Of a stretch of DNA of 64,000 bases, positions 54,595 to 62,956 are shown one piece after another. Source of the DNA: Pedobacter sp. R20-19 (GTDB lineage Bacteria; Bacteroidota; Bacteroidia; Sphingobacteriales; Sphingobacteriaceae); NCBI RefSeq assembly GCF_000708265.2, contig NZ_JCKI01000001.1, positions 372,001-436,000 of the forward strand, given 5' to 3'. Position 1 is the first letter of the stretch. The number at the start of each line of letters is the position of its first letter. Made by a program: the position numbers and the translations under genes. A model generated the notes under the pieces. The model did not search any database and was not told the origin of the DNA. It was given only the letters and a program-made list of their open reading frames with translations.

Positions 54595-54628
54595 AAAAAA
54601 GCCTCGATCTCAGTCGAGGCTTTTTTTT
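54595..54628 (+). terminator. Terminator of the cold-shock gene
   Basis: AAAAAAGCCTCGA - tctcag - TCGAGGC followed by eight T: a textbook intrinsic terminator, 17 bases past the stop. The A-run before the stem makes it potentially bidirectional. Confidence 0.95.
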
Positions 54629-54690
54629 GTTCCAAACCATTTTAATAAAAGCACTTCGTTTAAAAGAAGGGCCTATAACTGCTATTTTAT

Positions 54691-55218
54691 ATGACGAATT
54701 ACTTTATTATTCCTGGTTTGGGCAATTCAGGCCCTGATCATTGGCAAACACACTTCGAAAACTCAGGCAAAAATTTCATTAGAATTGAGCAGACGGATTG
54801 GGAAACACCCACATCAAGTGATTGGATTACAAACATAGAGGAAGCATTATCTGGGTATGATTTATCTACAGTTGTTTTAATTGGCCATAGCCTTGGCTGT
54901 ACAGCCATTGCCAATTGGGCCAAACACTATCAAAAGAAAATTAAAGGCGCTCTATTAGTAGCGCCAAGTGATTTGGAAGCACCGAAATATACCTTCGATA
55001 CTATTGGCTTTGACCATGTAACGTTGGATAAAATTAATTTTAAAACCATCGTAGTCGCCAGTACAAATGATGAATGGGTAAGCATAGAAAGGGCTGCATT
55101 TTTTGCTGAAAAATGGGGTAGCGAATTTATTAATATTGGTAATGTAGGGCATATTAATGCTGATGCCGGTTTTGGTACTTGGCCAAAAGGACTGGAAATT
55201 TTAAAAACTCTAGGTTAA
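54691..55218 (+). CDS. RBBP9/YdeN family serine hydrolase
   Basis: 175 residues, small alpha/beta hydrolase. IIPGLGNSGPDHWQTHFE at the start, nucleophile Ser in LIGHSLGCTAI near 68, Asp in VASTNDEWVS near 128, His in NVGHINADAGFGTWP near 155: the full triad of the RBBP9/YdeN group. Cytosolic esterase of unknown substrate. Ends at a bidirectional terminator shared with the anti-sigma gene. Confidence 0.9.
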   Translation: MTNYFIIPGLGNSGPDHWQTHFENSGKNFIRIEQTDWETPTSSDWITNIEEALSGYDLSTVVLIGHSLGCTAIANWAKHYQKKIKGALLVAPSDLEAPKYTFDTIGFDHVTLDKINFKTIVVASTNDEWVSIERAAFFAEKWGSEFINIGNVGHINADAGFGTWPKGLEILKTLG

Positions 55219-55231
55219 ATTTATCTTGCTG

Positions 55232-55273
55232 AGCTCCAGCAGATTTCGGGCATCATTTTGATCTGCTGGAGCT
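55232..55273. terminator. Bidirectional terminator between convergent genes
   Basis: AGCTCCAGCAGAT - 16 nt - ATCTGCTGGAGCT, a perfect 13-bp stem between the hydrolase (+) and the anti-sigma gene (-). No long T-run, so factor-assisted or pausing-based action is possible. Confidence 0.6.
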
Positions 55274-55284
55274 ATTAAGCTTTC

Positions 55285-55767
55285 TTACTTTTGACTTGTT
55301 TTTTTCCTTAACAACTGATCAAGGAAAATTAGTCCAATAACCAGATCCGCAAATAAGAAGCTATAAACCATGGTAGGTGTGATGTATTTATCTAAATTGA
55401 AGCTGAAATTAATTTTCTGATCAAAACTAGGCATGGTTAGATTTGAGTTATAAAGTACGTAGCCAAATAATATTAGTACAGAGAGTACGAAAAAGCTACC
55501 AATACTATAAATAATCCTTTTATCAACCTTTGTTTTCATCGCTATTGGCTCAGGTTCAAACGCAATGTTTTCCATCACATTTCTGGTGAAAGACATGGAG
55601 GGTTCTTCGAGTTCTATTTTATCAAAAGTGAGGTTAAAGCGTACCAATTCTTCATACTGATTTTTAACTTCAGCATCAGTATCTATTTTTTCCTTGATGG
55701 CACTTGCTTGAGTTTCATCTAAATTTCCATCAATGTAATCCCAAAGTTGTTGTTCTATTGTATTCAT
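55285..55767 (-). CDS. Probable anti-sigma factor, two-span membrane protein
   Basis: 160 residues. The N-terminal 75 residues (EQQLWDYIDGNLDETQASAIKEKI ... YEELVRFN) resemble the cytosolic anti-sigma/zinc-finger-less domain seen after ECF sigma genes in Bacteroidota; membrane segments at about 85-108 and 130-152. ATGA overlap with the sigma factor gene upstream. Assignment rests on context and layout. Confidence 0.75.
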   Translation of the reverse strand: MNTIEQQLWDYIDGNLDETQASAIKEKIDTDAEVKNQYEELVRFNLTFDKIELEEPSMSFTRNVMENIAFEPEPIAMKTKVDKRIIYSIGSFFVLSVLILFGYVLYNSNLTMPSFDQKINFSFNLDKYITPTMVYSFLFADLVIGLIFLDQLLRKKTSQK

Positions 55768-56345
55768 AATAGTTCCTTTACTTCATCCTTTAACAAATAT
55801 TGTAATTTTTCCTTTAACCGCTGTCTGGCCCGGTGCAGCTTTACTTTTATGGTATTTGAAGCCATACCTAAGGTTATACCAATTTCTTCCAGACTTTGTT
55901 CGCCCTGGTAAAATAGAGTTATAATTGCTGCATCGTCTGTAGCCAATTGTGTAATCGCCTGGTTTAAGAATTTATAACTATCTATTTTCTCATATCCATT
56001 AGCCATAAACCCAGAAGTATGATTTTCCAGTTGGATAAATGTTTGATCATCACTTATTGATAAGGTATCCAACTGTTTTTTTCTTAAAAAGGTCATGGCT
56101 GTAGTATAAGTAATGGTATATAGCCAAGTACTAAATTTTGAGGTCTGCTTAAAAGTGCCAAGTGCTTTATAGGCTTTAATGAAACAATCTTGTGCAATCT
56201 CTTCTGAATCTTCTCTATTTTTTGCGAAACGGAGGGCAAGTGTAAATACAAATCGCTGATGGCGTTTAACCAACAAGGAGTATTGATCGGTTTGCCCGTT
56301 CAATATCTTTTCGATCAGCATTAAGTCTGTAATTTCCTGCGTCAT
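55764..56345 (-). CDS. ECF-type RNA polymerase sigma factor
   Basis: 193 residues. Region 2 (QYSLLVKRHQRFVFTLALRFAKNREDSEEIAQDCFIKAYKAL ... FSTWLYTITYTTA parts visible) near 20-85 and region 4 (LATDDAAIITLFYQGEQSLEEIGITLGMASNTIKVKLHRARQRLKE parts) near 125-180. Extracytoplasmic-function sigma, controlled by the overlapping anti-sigma gene. The regulon is unknown; no obvious target promoter lies beside it. Confidence 0.92.
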   Translation of the reverse strand: MTQEITDLMLIEKILNGQTDQYSLLVKRHQRFVFTLALRFAKNREDSEEIAQDCFIKAYKALGTFKQTSKFSTWLYTITYTTAMTFLRKKQLDTLSISDDQTFIQLENHTSGFMANGYEKIDSYKFLNQAITQLATDDAAIITLFYQGEQSLEEIGITLGMASNTIKVKLHRARQRLKEKLQYLLKDEVKELL

Positions 56346-56534
56346 TCTTTTGGTAAGACTACCATAATGATGATGAGGTTACAGAGGATTTTTATATTTA
56401 CACGTCGCCGACTTCTGGCTTCGCGATGATATGCTTAGCTAATCTGCGGAGTCTCCGAAATCAGCGGGATAATTTCAAACGTTTTCTCCAGCAGATTTGG
56501 TAGAAAAGGTTCGCAGATTTAAAATGAGATGAAG

Positions 56535-56855
56535 TTAATGGGCCGCAAAAAACTTTAACCCGGCAATAGAGCCAATTAAAGTACAAATAAAAAATATTCG
56601 CCAGAATGTCGCCGGTTCATTAAAATAGATAATCCCTACGATTACCGTTCCAACGGCACCAATACCCGTCCATACGGCATAAGCTGTACCCATTGGAAGC
56701 ATTAGAGTTGCCTTATTCAGCAAAAGAAAGCTCAGGCCAATGCAGATTATAAATGCTGCGGTCCACTTTATATTCGTAAAATTATTAGATAGCTGTAGGC
56801 AAGTGGTAAAGCCAACTTCGAAAAGTCCGGCTACAATTAAAATGATCCAGTTCAT
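56535..56855 (-). CDS. SMR family exporter, SugE/Gdx-like
   Basis: 106 residues, four membrane helices. GLFEVGFTTCLQLS in TM1 (Glu14 as proton/substrate site) and LPMGTAYAVWTGIGAVGTVI in TM3 match the SugE/Gdx branch, which exports guanidinium or quaternary ammonium, better than EmrE. Functional dimer in the inner membrane, dual topology. No guanidine riboswitch is seen upstream. A TACCTTTG box at 56872-56879 lies 17 bases before the ATG. Confidence 0.88.
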   Translation of the reverse strand: MNWIILIVAGLFEVGFTTCLQLSNNFTNIKWTAAFIICIGLSFLLLNKATLMLPMGTAYAVWTGIGAVGTVIVGIIYFNEPATFWRIFFICTLIGSIAGLKFFAAH

Positions 56856-56871
56856 GTAAAATGTGTTTTAA

Positions 56872-56879
56872 CAAAGGTA
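56872..56879 (-). promoter_or_regulatory. -7 box of the SMR exporter gene
   Basis: TACCTTTG on the minus strand, 16 bases before the ATG at 56855; no clear -33 TTG. Confidence 0.45.
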
Positions 56880-56923
56880 CCAGCCACATTTTAAGCATCC
56901 TTTTACATTTGTTAAAAAACGAA

Positions 56924-57487
56924 TTATTTTCCTGCTCTTATTCTACTCAATGTAACTTGAGTAACACCTAAATAAGAAGCGATATGCTTTAAGGCAACGC
57001 GTTTAAGTAGTGCTGGTGATTGTTTTACAAAATCCTGATAACGCTCTGCTGCACCTTTAAAAGATCGGTCTATTAACCGTCTTTCTGTAGCAATCAATTC
57101 CTGTTCGGCTATTTTTCTGCCCCAGTTTGCTATTTCTGTGTTACCGTTATAGAGACTAAATAAATCAGCTAGTTTAATTTGAATCAATCTGCAATCTTCC
57201 AATAATTCGATGTTTTCGTAACCCGGTTTATTGTTAATGTAACTATTAAAAGAAAAGAGCACATTGCCGCTTTCGCCAAACCAGAAAGTGATTTGCTGGT
57301 TTTCGCCGTCTGAATAAGCCCTGGCGATGCCACTTTGCAGCACATAAAAATGTGGCTCTACCCGGTCAGCACGAATTAATATCGTTCCTTTTGGGTAATT
57401 AACATCTTGAGCATGTTTCGCAAACTCATGTAGGGAATCATCACTTAATGAATTAAAAATTTCTATATTTTTTAGTTGCTGATACAA
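56924..57487 (-). CDS. Crp/Fnr family transcription regulator, TTG start
   Basis: 187 residues. Cyclic-nucleotide-binding beta-roll at about 15-120 (YPKGTILIRADRVEPHFYVLQSGIARAY) without clear cAMP residues, and a C-terminal HTH (ALKHIASYLGVTQVTLSRIR). The start codon is TTG at 57487; an in-frame TAA lies two codons upstream and no ATG occurs in the first 60 codons. One of many cAMP-independent Crp relatives in Bacteroidota. May control the SMR gene 69 bases downstream. Confidence 0.87.
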   Translation of the reverse strand: MYQQLKNIEIFNSLSDDSLHEFAKHAQDVNYPKGTILIRADRVEPHFYVLQSGIARAYSDGENQQITFWFGESGNVLFSFNSYINNKPGYENIELLEDCRLIQIKLADLFSLYNGNTEIANWGRKIAEQELIATERRLIDRSFKGAAERYQDFVKQSPALLKRVALKHIASYLGVTQVTLSRIRAGK

Positions 57488-57610
57488 GATTTATAAAGCT
57501 ATTATTTTTTTATGCAATGGTGTAACCTGATTTAAAAGTGTGTTGTCATATAATACAGAACACGGTTCAAAATAAAAGAAACTTAATTAACATATAAAAA
57601 AAATATTATT

Positions 57611-57976
57611 ATGGAAGCAGTATTAGTCCCAATGTCAATATTCCTAGGCACATTCGCAATGGTTTTTGGAATCCGCTATTTATCAAATAAAGAAAAAATG
57701 GCTATGATCGAACGTGGCATTCATCCTGGTGTTTCAAAATCTGCACCAAAGCCTTACCTAAGTTTAAAGTTCGGTTTATTAATGGTTGGTTTAGGAATCG
57801 GACTTTTAGTAGCACTATTTACGGTAAAAGGTGTTTTTGGTCCGGATATGACCCATGCTGAAGAAGGCCAGGCAGTTGCCATTTACTTTGGCTTTTTAGG
57901 TATTTTTGGAGGCCTTGGATTAATCACATCCTTCATTATTGAAAAGAAAGCAATAGATCACCAGCCTGTTAAATAA
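57611..57976 (+). CDS. DUF6249-type small membrane protein
   Basis: 121 residues, three hydrophobic segments at about 5-22, 52-72 and 86-108, with YLSNKEKMAMIERGIHPG after the first. This ERG-containing cytosolic loop is typical of the Bacteroidota membrane family labelled DUF6249; function unknown. Single gene, divergent from the Crp-like regulator. Confidence 0.8.
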   Translation: MEAVLVPMSIFLGTFAMVFGIRYLSNKEKMAMIERGIHPGVSKSAPKPYLSLKFGLLMVGLGIGLLVALFTVKGVFGPDMTHAEEGQAVAIYFGFLGIFGGLGLITSFIIEKKAIDHQPVK

Positions 57977-58025
57977 GCTGTTTAAACAAAAAGTTTTTGG
58001 AATGTAAAATGCAATCCGAAAACTT

Positions 58026-58448
58026 TTATTGTGGTTTATTAATAATCGCAACCGTTAAGCGGCTGATGCAATTCATTTTACCTCGATCATCATAAAGTTT
58101 GATATCCCAGATGTGGGTTTTAGCCCCACGATGAATAATTTTGCATATCCCGGTTACCAATCCACTTTTTACAGGCCTAAGGTGATTTGCATTTACTTCC
58201 AATCCCACTGCTACATGTTTTTCCGGGTCGATACACATATAGGAAGCAATGCTCCCTAAAGTTTCTGCTAAAACCACAGAGGCACCACCATGTAAAATAC
58301 CGGCTGGTTGGTGAGTGCGTTCATCAACAGGCATGGTGCCGATGATGAAATCTGCACCAATTTCTGTAAATTTAATGTCGAGCAAGCCGCCAATGTGATT
58401 TTTAGGGCGATTGTTCAAATCCTCCACTGTAAATTCTTTAAACCACAT
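58026..58448 (-). CDS. Hotdog-fold thioesterase (PaaI/MenI-like)
   Basis: 140 residues. HQPAGILHGGASVVLAETLGSIAS near 45-65 holds the His-Gly-Gly and Glu of the hotdog acyl-CoA thioesterase family; GLEVNANHLRP near 85 is also typical. Hydrolyses an acyl-CoA, possibly a menaquinone intermediate such as DHNA-CoA (inference; Bacteroidota use menaquinone). Overlaps the DinB-like gene by 11 bases. Confidence 0.88.
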   Translation of the reverse strand: MWFKEFTVEDLNNRPKNHIGGLLDIKFTEIGADFIIGTMPVDERTHQPAGILHGGASVVLAETLGSIASYMCIDPEKHVAVGLEVNANHLRPVKSGLVTGICKIIHRGAKTHIWDIKLYDDRGKMNCISRLTVAIINKPQ

Positions 58449-58947
58449 AATAACGTTCTTTTAGGATTTCAACATGGTGTATAATATGTCCGCCTGTAAC
58501 AAACAATATCGATTTTACATTAATTTCCCTGCCTGATGCCAACCCTGACCGATGAAGTTTTTCATCATTTAAATTTCGAAACAAGTAAAGATTTGCTTTT
58601 CGGAGTACAGCAAACTCTTCAATAAGATCTTCATAATTGCGCTCATTAAAGCGGGCATTAGCAACATAGTCATTTTCATCAAACCCTGGCAAAGGCTGCT
58701 TTTCATTTCGGGCGAAACAGGTAATGCGGAAAGCAAAAATACGTTCGCAATCGATGATATGGCCAAGCATTTCTTTCAATGTCCACTTATTTTCAGCATA
58801 AGCATAGTTTTCTTTTTCCTTATTTCTTCTAAATAAATCCGGAATGCTAATCGCCTGTTCTTCTAACAGTTGAAAAATATCCTGGTTAACTTTGTTAATG
58901 TAAGCTTCGGCCCAGATCGGGTATTCATTAGGCTGTGGTCGGTTCAT
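58438..58947 (-). CDS. DinB superfamily protein
   Basis: 169 residues, four-helix DinB fold. Metal-ligand histidines: MLGHIIDCERIFAFR near 65 (the GHIIDxER motif) and THIIHHVEILKERY near 155. Related to thiol transferases and damage-inducible proteins; substrate unknown. Middle gene of an overlapping trio: 20 bases with the kinase gene upstream and 11 with the thioesterase gene downstream. Confidence 0.88.
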   Translation of the reverse strand: MNRPQPNEYPIWAEAYINKVNQDIFQLLEEQAISIPDLFRRNKEKENYAYAENKWTLKEMLGHIIDCERIFAFRITCFARNEKQPLPGFDENDYVANARFNERNYEDLIEEFAVLRKANLYLFRNLNDEKLHRSGLASGREINVKSILFVTGGHIIHHVEILKERYYVV

Positions 58948-60133
58948 ATCTTAAGCTGCTTTTTAATATTATTCTAAAAGTTGTCCCTTTACCCACTTCA
59001 GAGTCTTTTACGAAGATTTCTCCGCTGTGGTAATTTTCCACAATTCTTTTGGTTAACGAAAGACCTAATCCCCAGCCACGCTTTCTGGTGGTGTAGCCAG
59101 GTTGGAACACGGCATCAAATTTAGATCGAGGAATACCTTTTCCAGTATCAGTCACATCGATAAAAACCTGTTCTTTAGCTAAATTTTCAATGATGTTGAT
59201 GGAGATAGATCCTTCATTTTCAATTGCATTCGCTGCATTTTTAAGTAGGTTTTCAATCACCCAGTCAAATAAGGGAATATTTAACAAGGCCCGAACCTGT
59301 TCATCTCCTGAAATACTAAATTTAACCTTATCTGATGTTCTTACTTTAAAGTACCTGATAAAATCACTTACTACAATATATACCGTATGATCTTCCAGAA
59401 TGGGTTTAGAGCCAATCTTAGAAAAACGGTCGGCAATAATTTCCAGGCGCTTAATATCATTTTCCATTTCGGCAATTAATGGATCTTCCTCGGCATCAAA
59501 TTTAGATTTCATGAGTTCGGTCCATGCCATTAGGGATGATATGGGGGTGCCTAACTGGTGTGCGGTCTCTTTGGCCAGTCCTACCCAAACATGATCTTGT
59601 TCATCCCTTCTTGCTGAGCTAAATGCCGCATAAGCAGTAAGCAGGAACAGGAAAATAACCGCCATTTGAATATAAGGGAAATAGCGGAGCTGTGTTAATA
59701 TGAACGAGTCTTTATAATAAGCCTGATAACTACTGCCTAGAATATTCATGTTTAAAGGCCTGTGTTGGCGACTCATTTGCCTTAACTGATGAACGAAATA
59801 CAAACTATCATAAGCAAGTGTAGTATCCGTTGCATAATTCGTTTTGGTAGAATCTAAACCAAAATAAGTAGTGATGTTTTGAGAAGAGTCTACCACGATA
59901 ACAGGTGTTTTGGTGTTTTTTCTAACACTCTCCACCACCTCACGAAAGTTATCATTATCCATTAACAACATGGATCTTTCCTGAACCTTTACCCAAAGTT
60001 GAAATTGATTGGCCTCCTCACGTTCCATTTTTTTTACAAAAGAATCGGTGTAAAACACTGATGCAATGCCAATTAGGATTGCGAATATGAGAAGGAAAAA
60101 CTTCCAGCGGCGTTTCTTTTGATAAGGGTTCAT
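58928..60133 (-). CDS. Two-TM sensor histidine kinase, candidate PorY
   Basis: 401 residues from the ATG at 60133 (MNPYQKKRRWKFF); a longer frame starts in non-coding DNA. Membrane segments at about 10-30 and 150-172 frame a periplasmic sensor domain. HisKA block AKETAHQLGTPISSLMAW near 195 with phospho-His, then ATPase boxes NLLKNAANAIEN, DTGKGIP and GWGLGLSLTKRIV. The unusual HQLGTP H-box and size fit the widely conserved Bacteroidota kinase that includes PorY, the partner of PorX. I consider this plausible but unproven. No regulator gene is adjacent. Confidence 0.85.
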   Translation of the reverse strand: MNPYQKKRRWKFFLLIFAILIGIASVFYTDSFVKKMEREEANQFQLWVKVQERSMLLMDNDNFREVVESVRKNTKTPVIVVDSSQNITTYFGLDSTKTNYATDTTLAYDSLYFVHQLRQMSRQHRPLNMNILGSSYQAYYKDSFILTQLRYFPYIQMAVIFLFLLTAYAAFSSARRDEQDHVWVGLAKETAHQLGTPISSLMAWTELMKSKFDAEEDPLIAEMENDIKRLEIIADRFSKIGSKPILEDHTVYIVVSDFIRYFKVRTSDKVKFSISGDEQVRALLNIPLFDWVIENLLKNAANAIENEGSISINIIENLAKEQVFIDVTDTGKGIPRSKFDAVFQPGYTTRKRGWGLGLSLTKRIVENYHSGEIFVKDSEVGKGTTFRIILKSSLRYEPTTA

Positions 60134-60259
60134 GCTTTGGGTAGCCAAATTACAATAACAAAACGAAAAAAACAGAAAACCATTATGCTTTTTCATAAAT
60201 GTAAAGGCAATTATGATAGATTCATCACAGATGAAATCATATAAAATGGATGAAAAACA

Positions 60260-60348
60260 TATCTTTGCATCGAGCATAGTGTATATGCGCTTAGAGTAAG
60301 GAGTGCACCATGCTCTAAGCGCATATACACTATGCTCGATGCTTAATT
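60260..60348 (+). promoter_or_regulatory. gltX promoter and hairpin leader
   Basis: -7 box TATCTTTG at 60260-60267 would start transcription around 60273. The leader to the gltX ATG (60349) is about 75 bases and consists almost entirely of the right part of a perfect palindrome: arms 60267-60296 and 60313-60342 (30 bp, no mismatch), loop 60297-60312 reading TAAGGAGTGCACCATG. The loop holds AAGGAG and an ATG seven bases later, opening the frame ATG CTC TAA. Confidence 0.7.
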
Positions 60349-61857
60349 ATGGATAAGAAAGTTAGAGTAAGATTTGCCCCAAGTCCAACAGGTGGCCTGC
60401 ATTTAGGCGGTGTTCGCACGGCTTTATTCAATTATTTGTTTGCCAGAAAAAACAATGGAACTTTTGTACTGCGTGTGGAAGATACCGATCAAAATCGTTT
60501 TGTAGAAGGTGCAGAAGAATATATTGTAAACTGTTTAAACTGGTGTGGCATTACACCAGATGAAAGCCCTGCAAATCCAGGTAATTACGGCCCATATCGC
60601 CAGAGCGAACGTAAACCAAGCTATAGAAAATTTGCAGAACAATTAATTAGTGATGGTTATGCCTATTATGCCTTTGATACTCCTGAAGAGTTGGATGCAA
60701 AACGGAAAGACACTCCTAATTTTCAGTATGGTCAGTCTACAAGGATGGAAATGCGCAACTCTTTAACATTAACCATTAGTGAAGTAGAAGATTTGTTGGC
60801 AGCAAAAACACCACATGTAATTCGCATCAAAGTACCTGAAAATGAAATTGTGCATTTTAACGATTTAATTCGTGGTGATGTTAGTTTCGAAACTTCATTG
60901 GTTGATGACAAGGTTTTGTTAAAAGCAGATGGCATGCCTACCTATCATTTAGCCGTTGTGGTTGATGATAAGGCCATGGAAATTACTCATGCTTTCCGAG
61001 GAGAAGAATGGTTACCTTCAGCGCCAACACATATTTTATTGTGGAAATATTTGGGATGGGAGAGTGATATGCCCGCCTGGGCACATTTACCTTTGATTCT
61101 AAAACCCGATGGTCATGGTAAACTCAGCAAACGCGATGGAGATCGTTTAGGTTTTCCGGTGTATGCCATGAACTGGACGGATCCTAAAACTGGAGACACT
61201 ACTAATGGATTTAAAGAAATGGGATTTCTTCCTGAAGCTTTCGTAAACATGCTGGCCTTGTTAGGATGGAATGACGGAACTGATCAGGAATTATTTTCAT
61301 TAAAAGAATTGGAAGAAAAATTCTCTATCGATAGAATCAGTAAAGCCGGGGCAAAGTTCGATTTTGAAAAATCCAAATGGTATAATCATGAGTGGATTAA
61401 AACACAAAGTGCTGAACTTTTATCGCCAGGCGTAAGAGCTGAATTGCAAAAAGCTGGCATTGAAGTGAGTGATGATAAATTCTTAAATACCATAATCGAC
61501 TTGATAAAAGACCGTTGCAATTTGCTGCCAGATTTTGTAGCACAAAGCGGATATTTTTTTACAAATCCGAAAGAATATGATGTAGCATCTGTTAAACCAA
61601 AATGGACGCCAGAAAAAGCTGAATTTTTTAATACATTTTCTGAAACTTTTTCCCTTAATGATGCCGTTTCAGCAGAAGAGTCTTTCAAAGCTTTGGCGGC
61701 AGAAAAGGGATTTAAGCCCGGCGAATTGATGTTGCCTTTCCGGATTATGTTGGTAGGTGGAAAATTTGGGCCGGGTGTTTTTGATATTGCTGTTTTATTG
61801 GGTGTGGAAGAAACAAAAAACAGAATTTCAAAAGCAATTGAAGTTTTTAATCATTAA
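60349..61857 (+). CDS. gltX: Glutamyl-tRNA synthetase
   Basis: 502 residues, class I synthetase. RFAPSPTGGLHLGGVRTALFNY holds the HIGH-equivalent (HLGG) near 20, and KPDGHGKLSKRDGDRLGFP near 255 the KMSKS equivalent (KLSKR). Anticodon-binding helical domains follow from about 330. Charges tRNA-Glu; whether it also charges tRNA-Gln cannot be judged. Preceded by the hairpin leader and followed by a terminator, so it is monocistronic. Confidence 0.96.
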   Translation: MDKKVRVRFAPSPTGGLHLGGVRTALFNYLFARKNNGTFVLRVEDTDQNRFVEGAEEYIVNCLNWCGITPDESPANPGNYGPYRQSERKPSYRKFAEQLISDGYAYYAFDTPEELDAKRKDTPNFQYGQSTRMEMRNSLTLTISEVEDLLAAKTPHVIRIKVPENEIVHFNDLIRGDVSFETSLVDDKVLLKADGMPTYHLAVVVDDKAMEITHAFRGEEWLPSAPTHILLWKYLGWESDMPAWAHLPLILKPDGHGKLSKRDGDRLGFPVYAMNWTDPKTGDTTNGFKEMGFLPEAFVNMLALLGWNDGTDQELFSLKELEEKFSIDRISKAGAKFDFEKSKWYNHEWIKTQSAELLSPGVRAELQKAGIEVSDDKFLNTIIDLIKDRCNLLPDFVAQSGYFFTNPKEYDVASVKPKWTPEKAEFFNTFSETFSLNDAVSAEESFKALAAEKGFKPGELMLPFRIMLVGGKFGPGVFDIAVLLGVEETKNRISKAIEVFNH

Positions 61858-61877
61858 TTTTTGATGTGAATGTTAGC

Positions 61878-61908
61878 AGAGCCATACTCATTCAGTGTGG
61901 CTCTTTTT
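61878..61908 (+). terminator. gltX terminator
   Basis: AGAGCCATAC - tcattca - GTGTGGCTCT (10-bp stem with one G-U) followed by TTTT, 20 bases after the stop. Confidence 0.85.
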
Positions 61909-62009
61909 GTATCTAATTTGTTAGCCAAAGATTTTGCCTAAAAAATTTTCTACTTTAGCGTAACAAATATGTGAATACAAGGTTATTCATATAAATAAAA
62001 AATAAAATT

Positions 62010-62852
62010 ATGCAGTGGTTTGGTAAAGGCAGTAACAATGTTGAAGATGGAAGAAGTGGGGGTGGAGGTAAAACTATTCTCGGTGGAGGAATAGGTATTG
62101 TAATCGTTGTACTCGGTTTAATATTTGGAAAAGACCTTTCAGGCGTTGTGAGTCAGATTCCTGCATCTGCAGGAACAGAGGAAGTAAAGCAAGGCGTACC
62201 GGCAGATGATGCACAAGGAAAATTTGTATCTGGTGTTCTGGAATCTACCGAACAAGTTTGGGATAAACAGTTTCAGGAAATGGGTAAGCAATATGAATAT
62301 CCAAAATTAAGACTGTTTAGAGAAGGTGTTCAAACAGCTTGTGGAAATGCAAGTGCAGATGTAGGTCCGTTTTACTGCCCGGGAGATCATAAAGTTTATA
62401 TCGATTTATCATTTTATGATGATTTAAAAAACCGTTTTGGTGCTGCTGGTGATTTTGCTCAGGCATATGTGATTGCACATGAAGTAGGTCATCACGTTCA
62501 GAACCTATTAGGGATTTCTGAAAAACTAGATCAGGCTCGTGGCAATGTAAGTGAGAAAGAATATAACAGGTTATCTGTAAAATTGGAATTGCAGGCTGAT
62601 TTTTTTGCCGGTCTTTGGGCACACAACGCTCAGAATTTGAAAGATTTTAAACTGGAAGAAGGAGACATCGAGGAAGCTTTAACTGCAGCAAACGCTATTG
62701 GCGATGATAAATTACAAAAGCAGGCCACAGGAGATGTGCAGCCTGATTCCTTTACACACGGTACTTCGGCACAACGCATGTTCTGGTTTAAAAAGGGTTT
62801 TGAAACAGGCGATATTAAACAAGGTGATACCTTTAATTCAAGTAATTTATAA
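62010..62852 (+). CDS. YpfJ-type neutral zinc metallopeptidase
   Basis: 280 residues. A Gly-rich N-terminus and one membrane segment at about 25-45 (GGIGIVIVVLGLIFGK), then the peptidase domain with AYVIAHEVGHHVQNLLG near 155 (HExxH) and ELQADFFAGLWAHN near 195, and C-terminal SFTHGTSAQRMFWFKKGFETG near 250. All match the YpfJ/KPN_02809 family, membrane-bound with the catalytic part outside. Substrate unknown. Confidence 0.92.
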   Translation: MQWFGKGSNNVEDGRSGGGGKTILGGGIGIVIVVLGLIFGKDLSGVVSQIPASAGTEEVKQGVPADDAQGKFVSGVLESTEQVWDKQFQEMGKQYEYPKLRLFREGVQTACGNASADVGPFYCPGDHKVYIDLSFYDDLKNRFGAAGDFAQAYVIAHEVGHHVQNLLGISEKLDQARGNVSEKEYNRLSVKLELQADFFAGLWAHNAQNLKDFKLEEGDIEEALTAANAIGDDKLQKQATGDVQPDSFTHGTSAQRMFWFKKGFETGDIKQGDTFNSSNL

Positions 62853-62956
62853 ATAAGTAAAACATTTCTTGGTGAATGATTGTTCGTATACATTTTAAGA
62901 TCTTTTGTATCTGAACCAAACATAATTATTTCATGCTTTCATTTGTATAATATAAA

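Noticed and set aside
60134..60277. 48-codon N-terminal extension of the sensor kinase
   Set aside because: It runs into the gltX promoter and hairpin and has no family resemblance; MNPYQKKRRW at 60133 is a normal start before the first membrane span.
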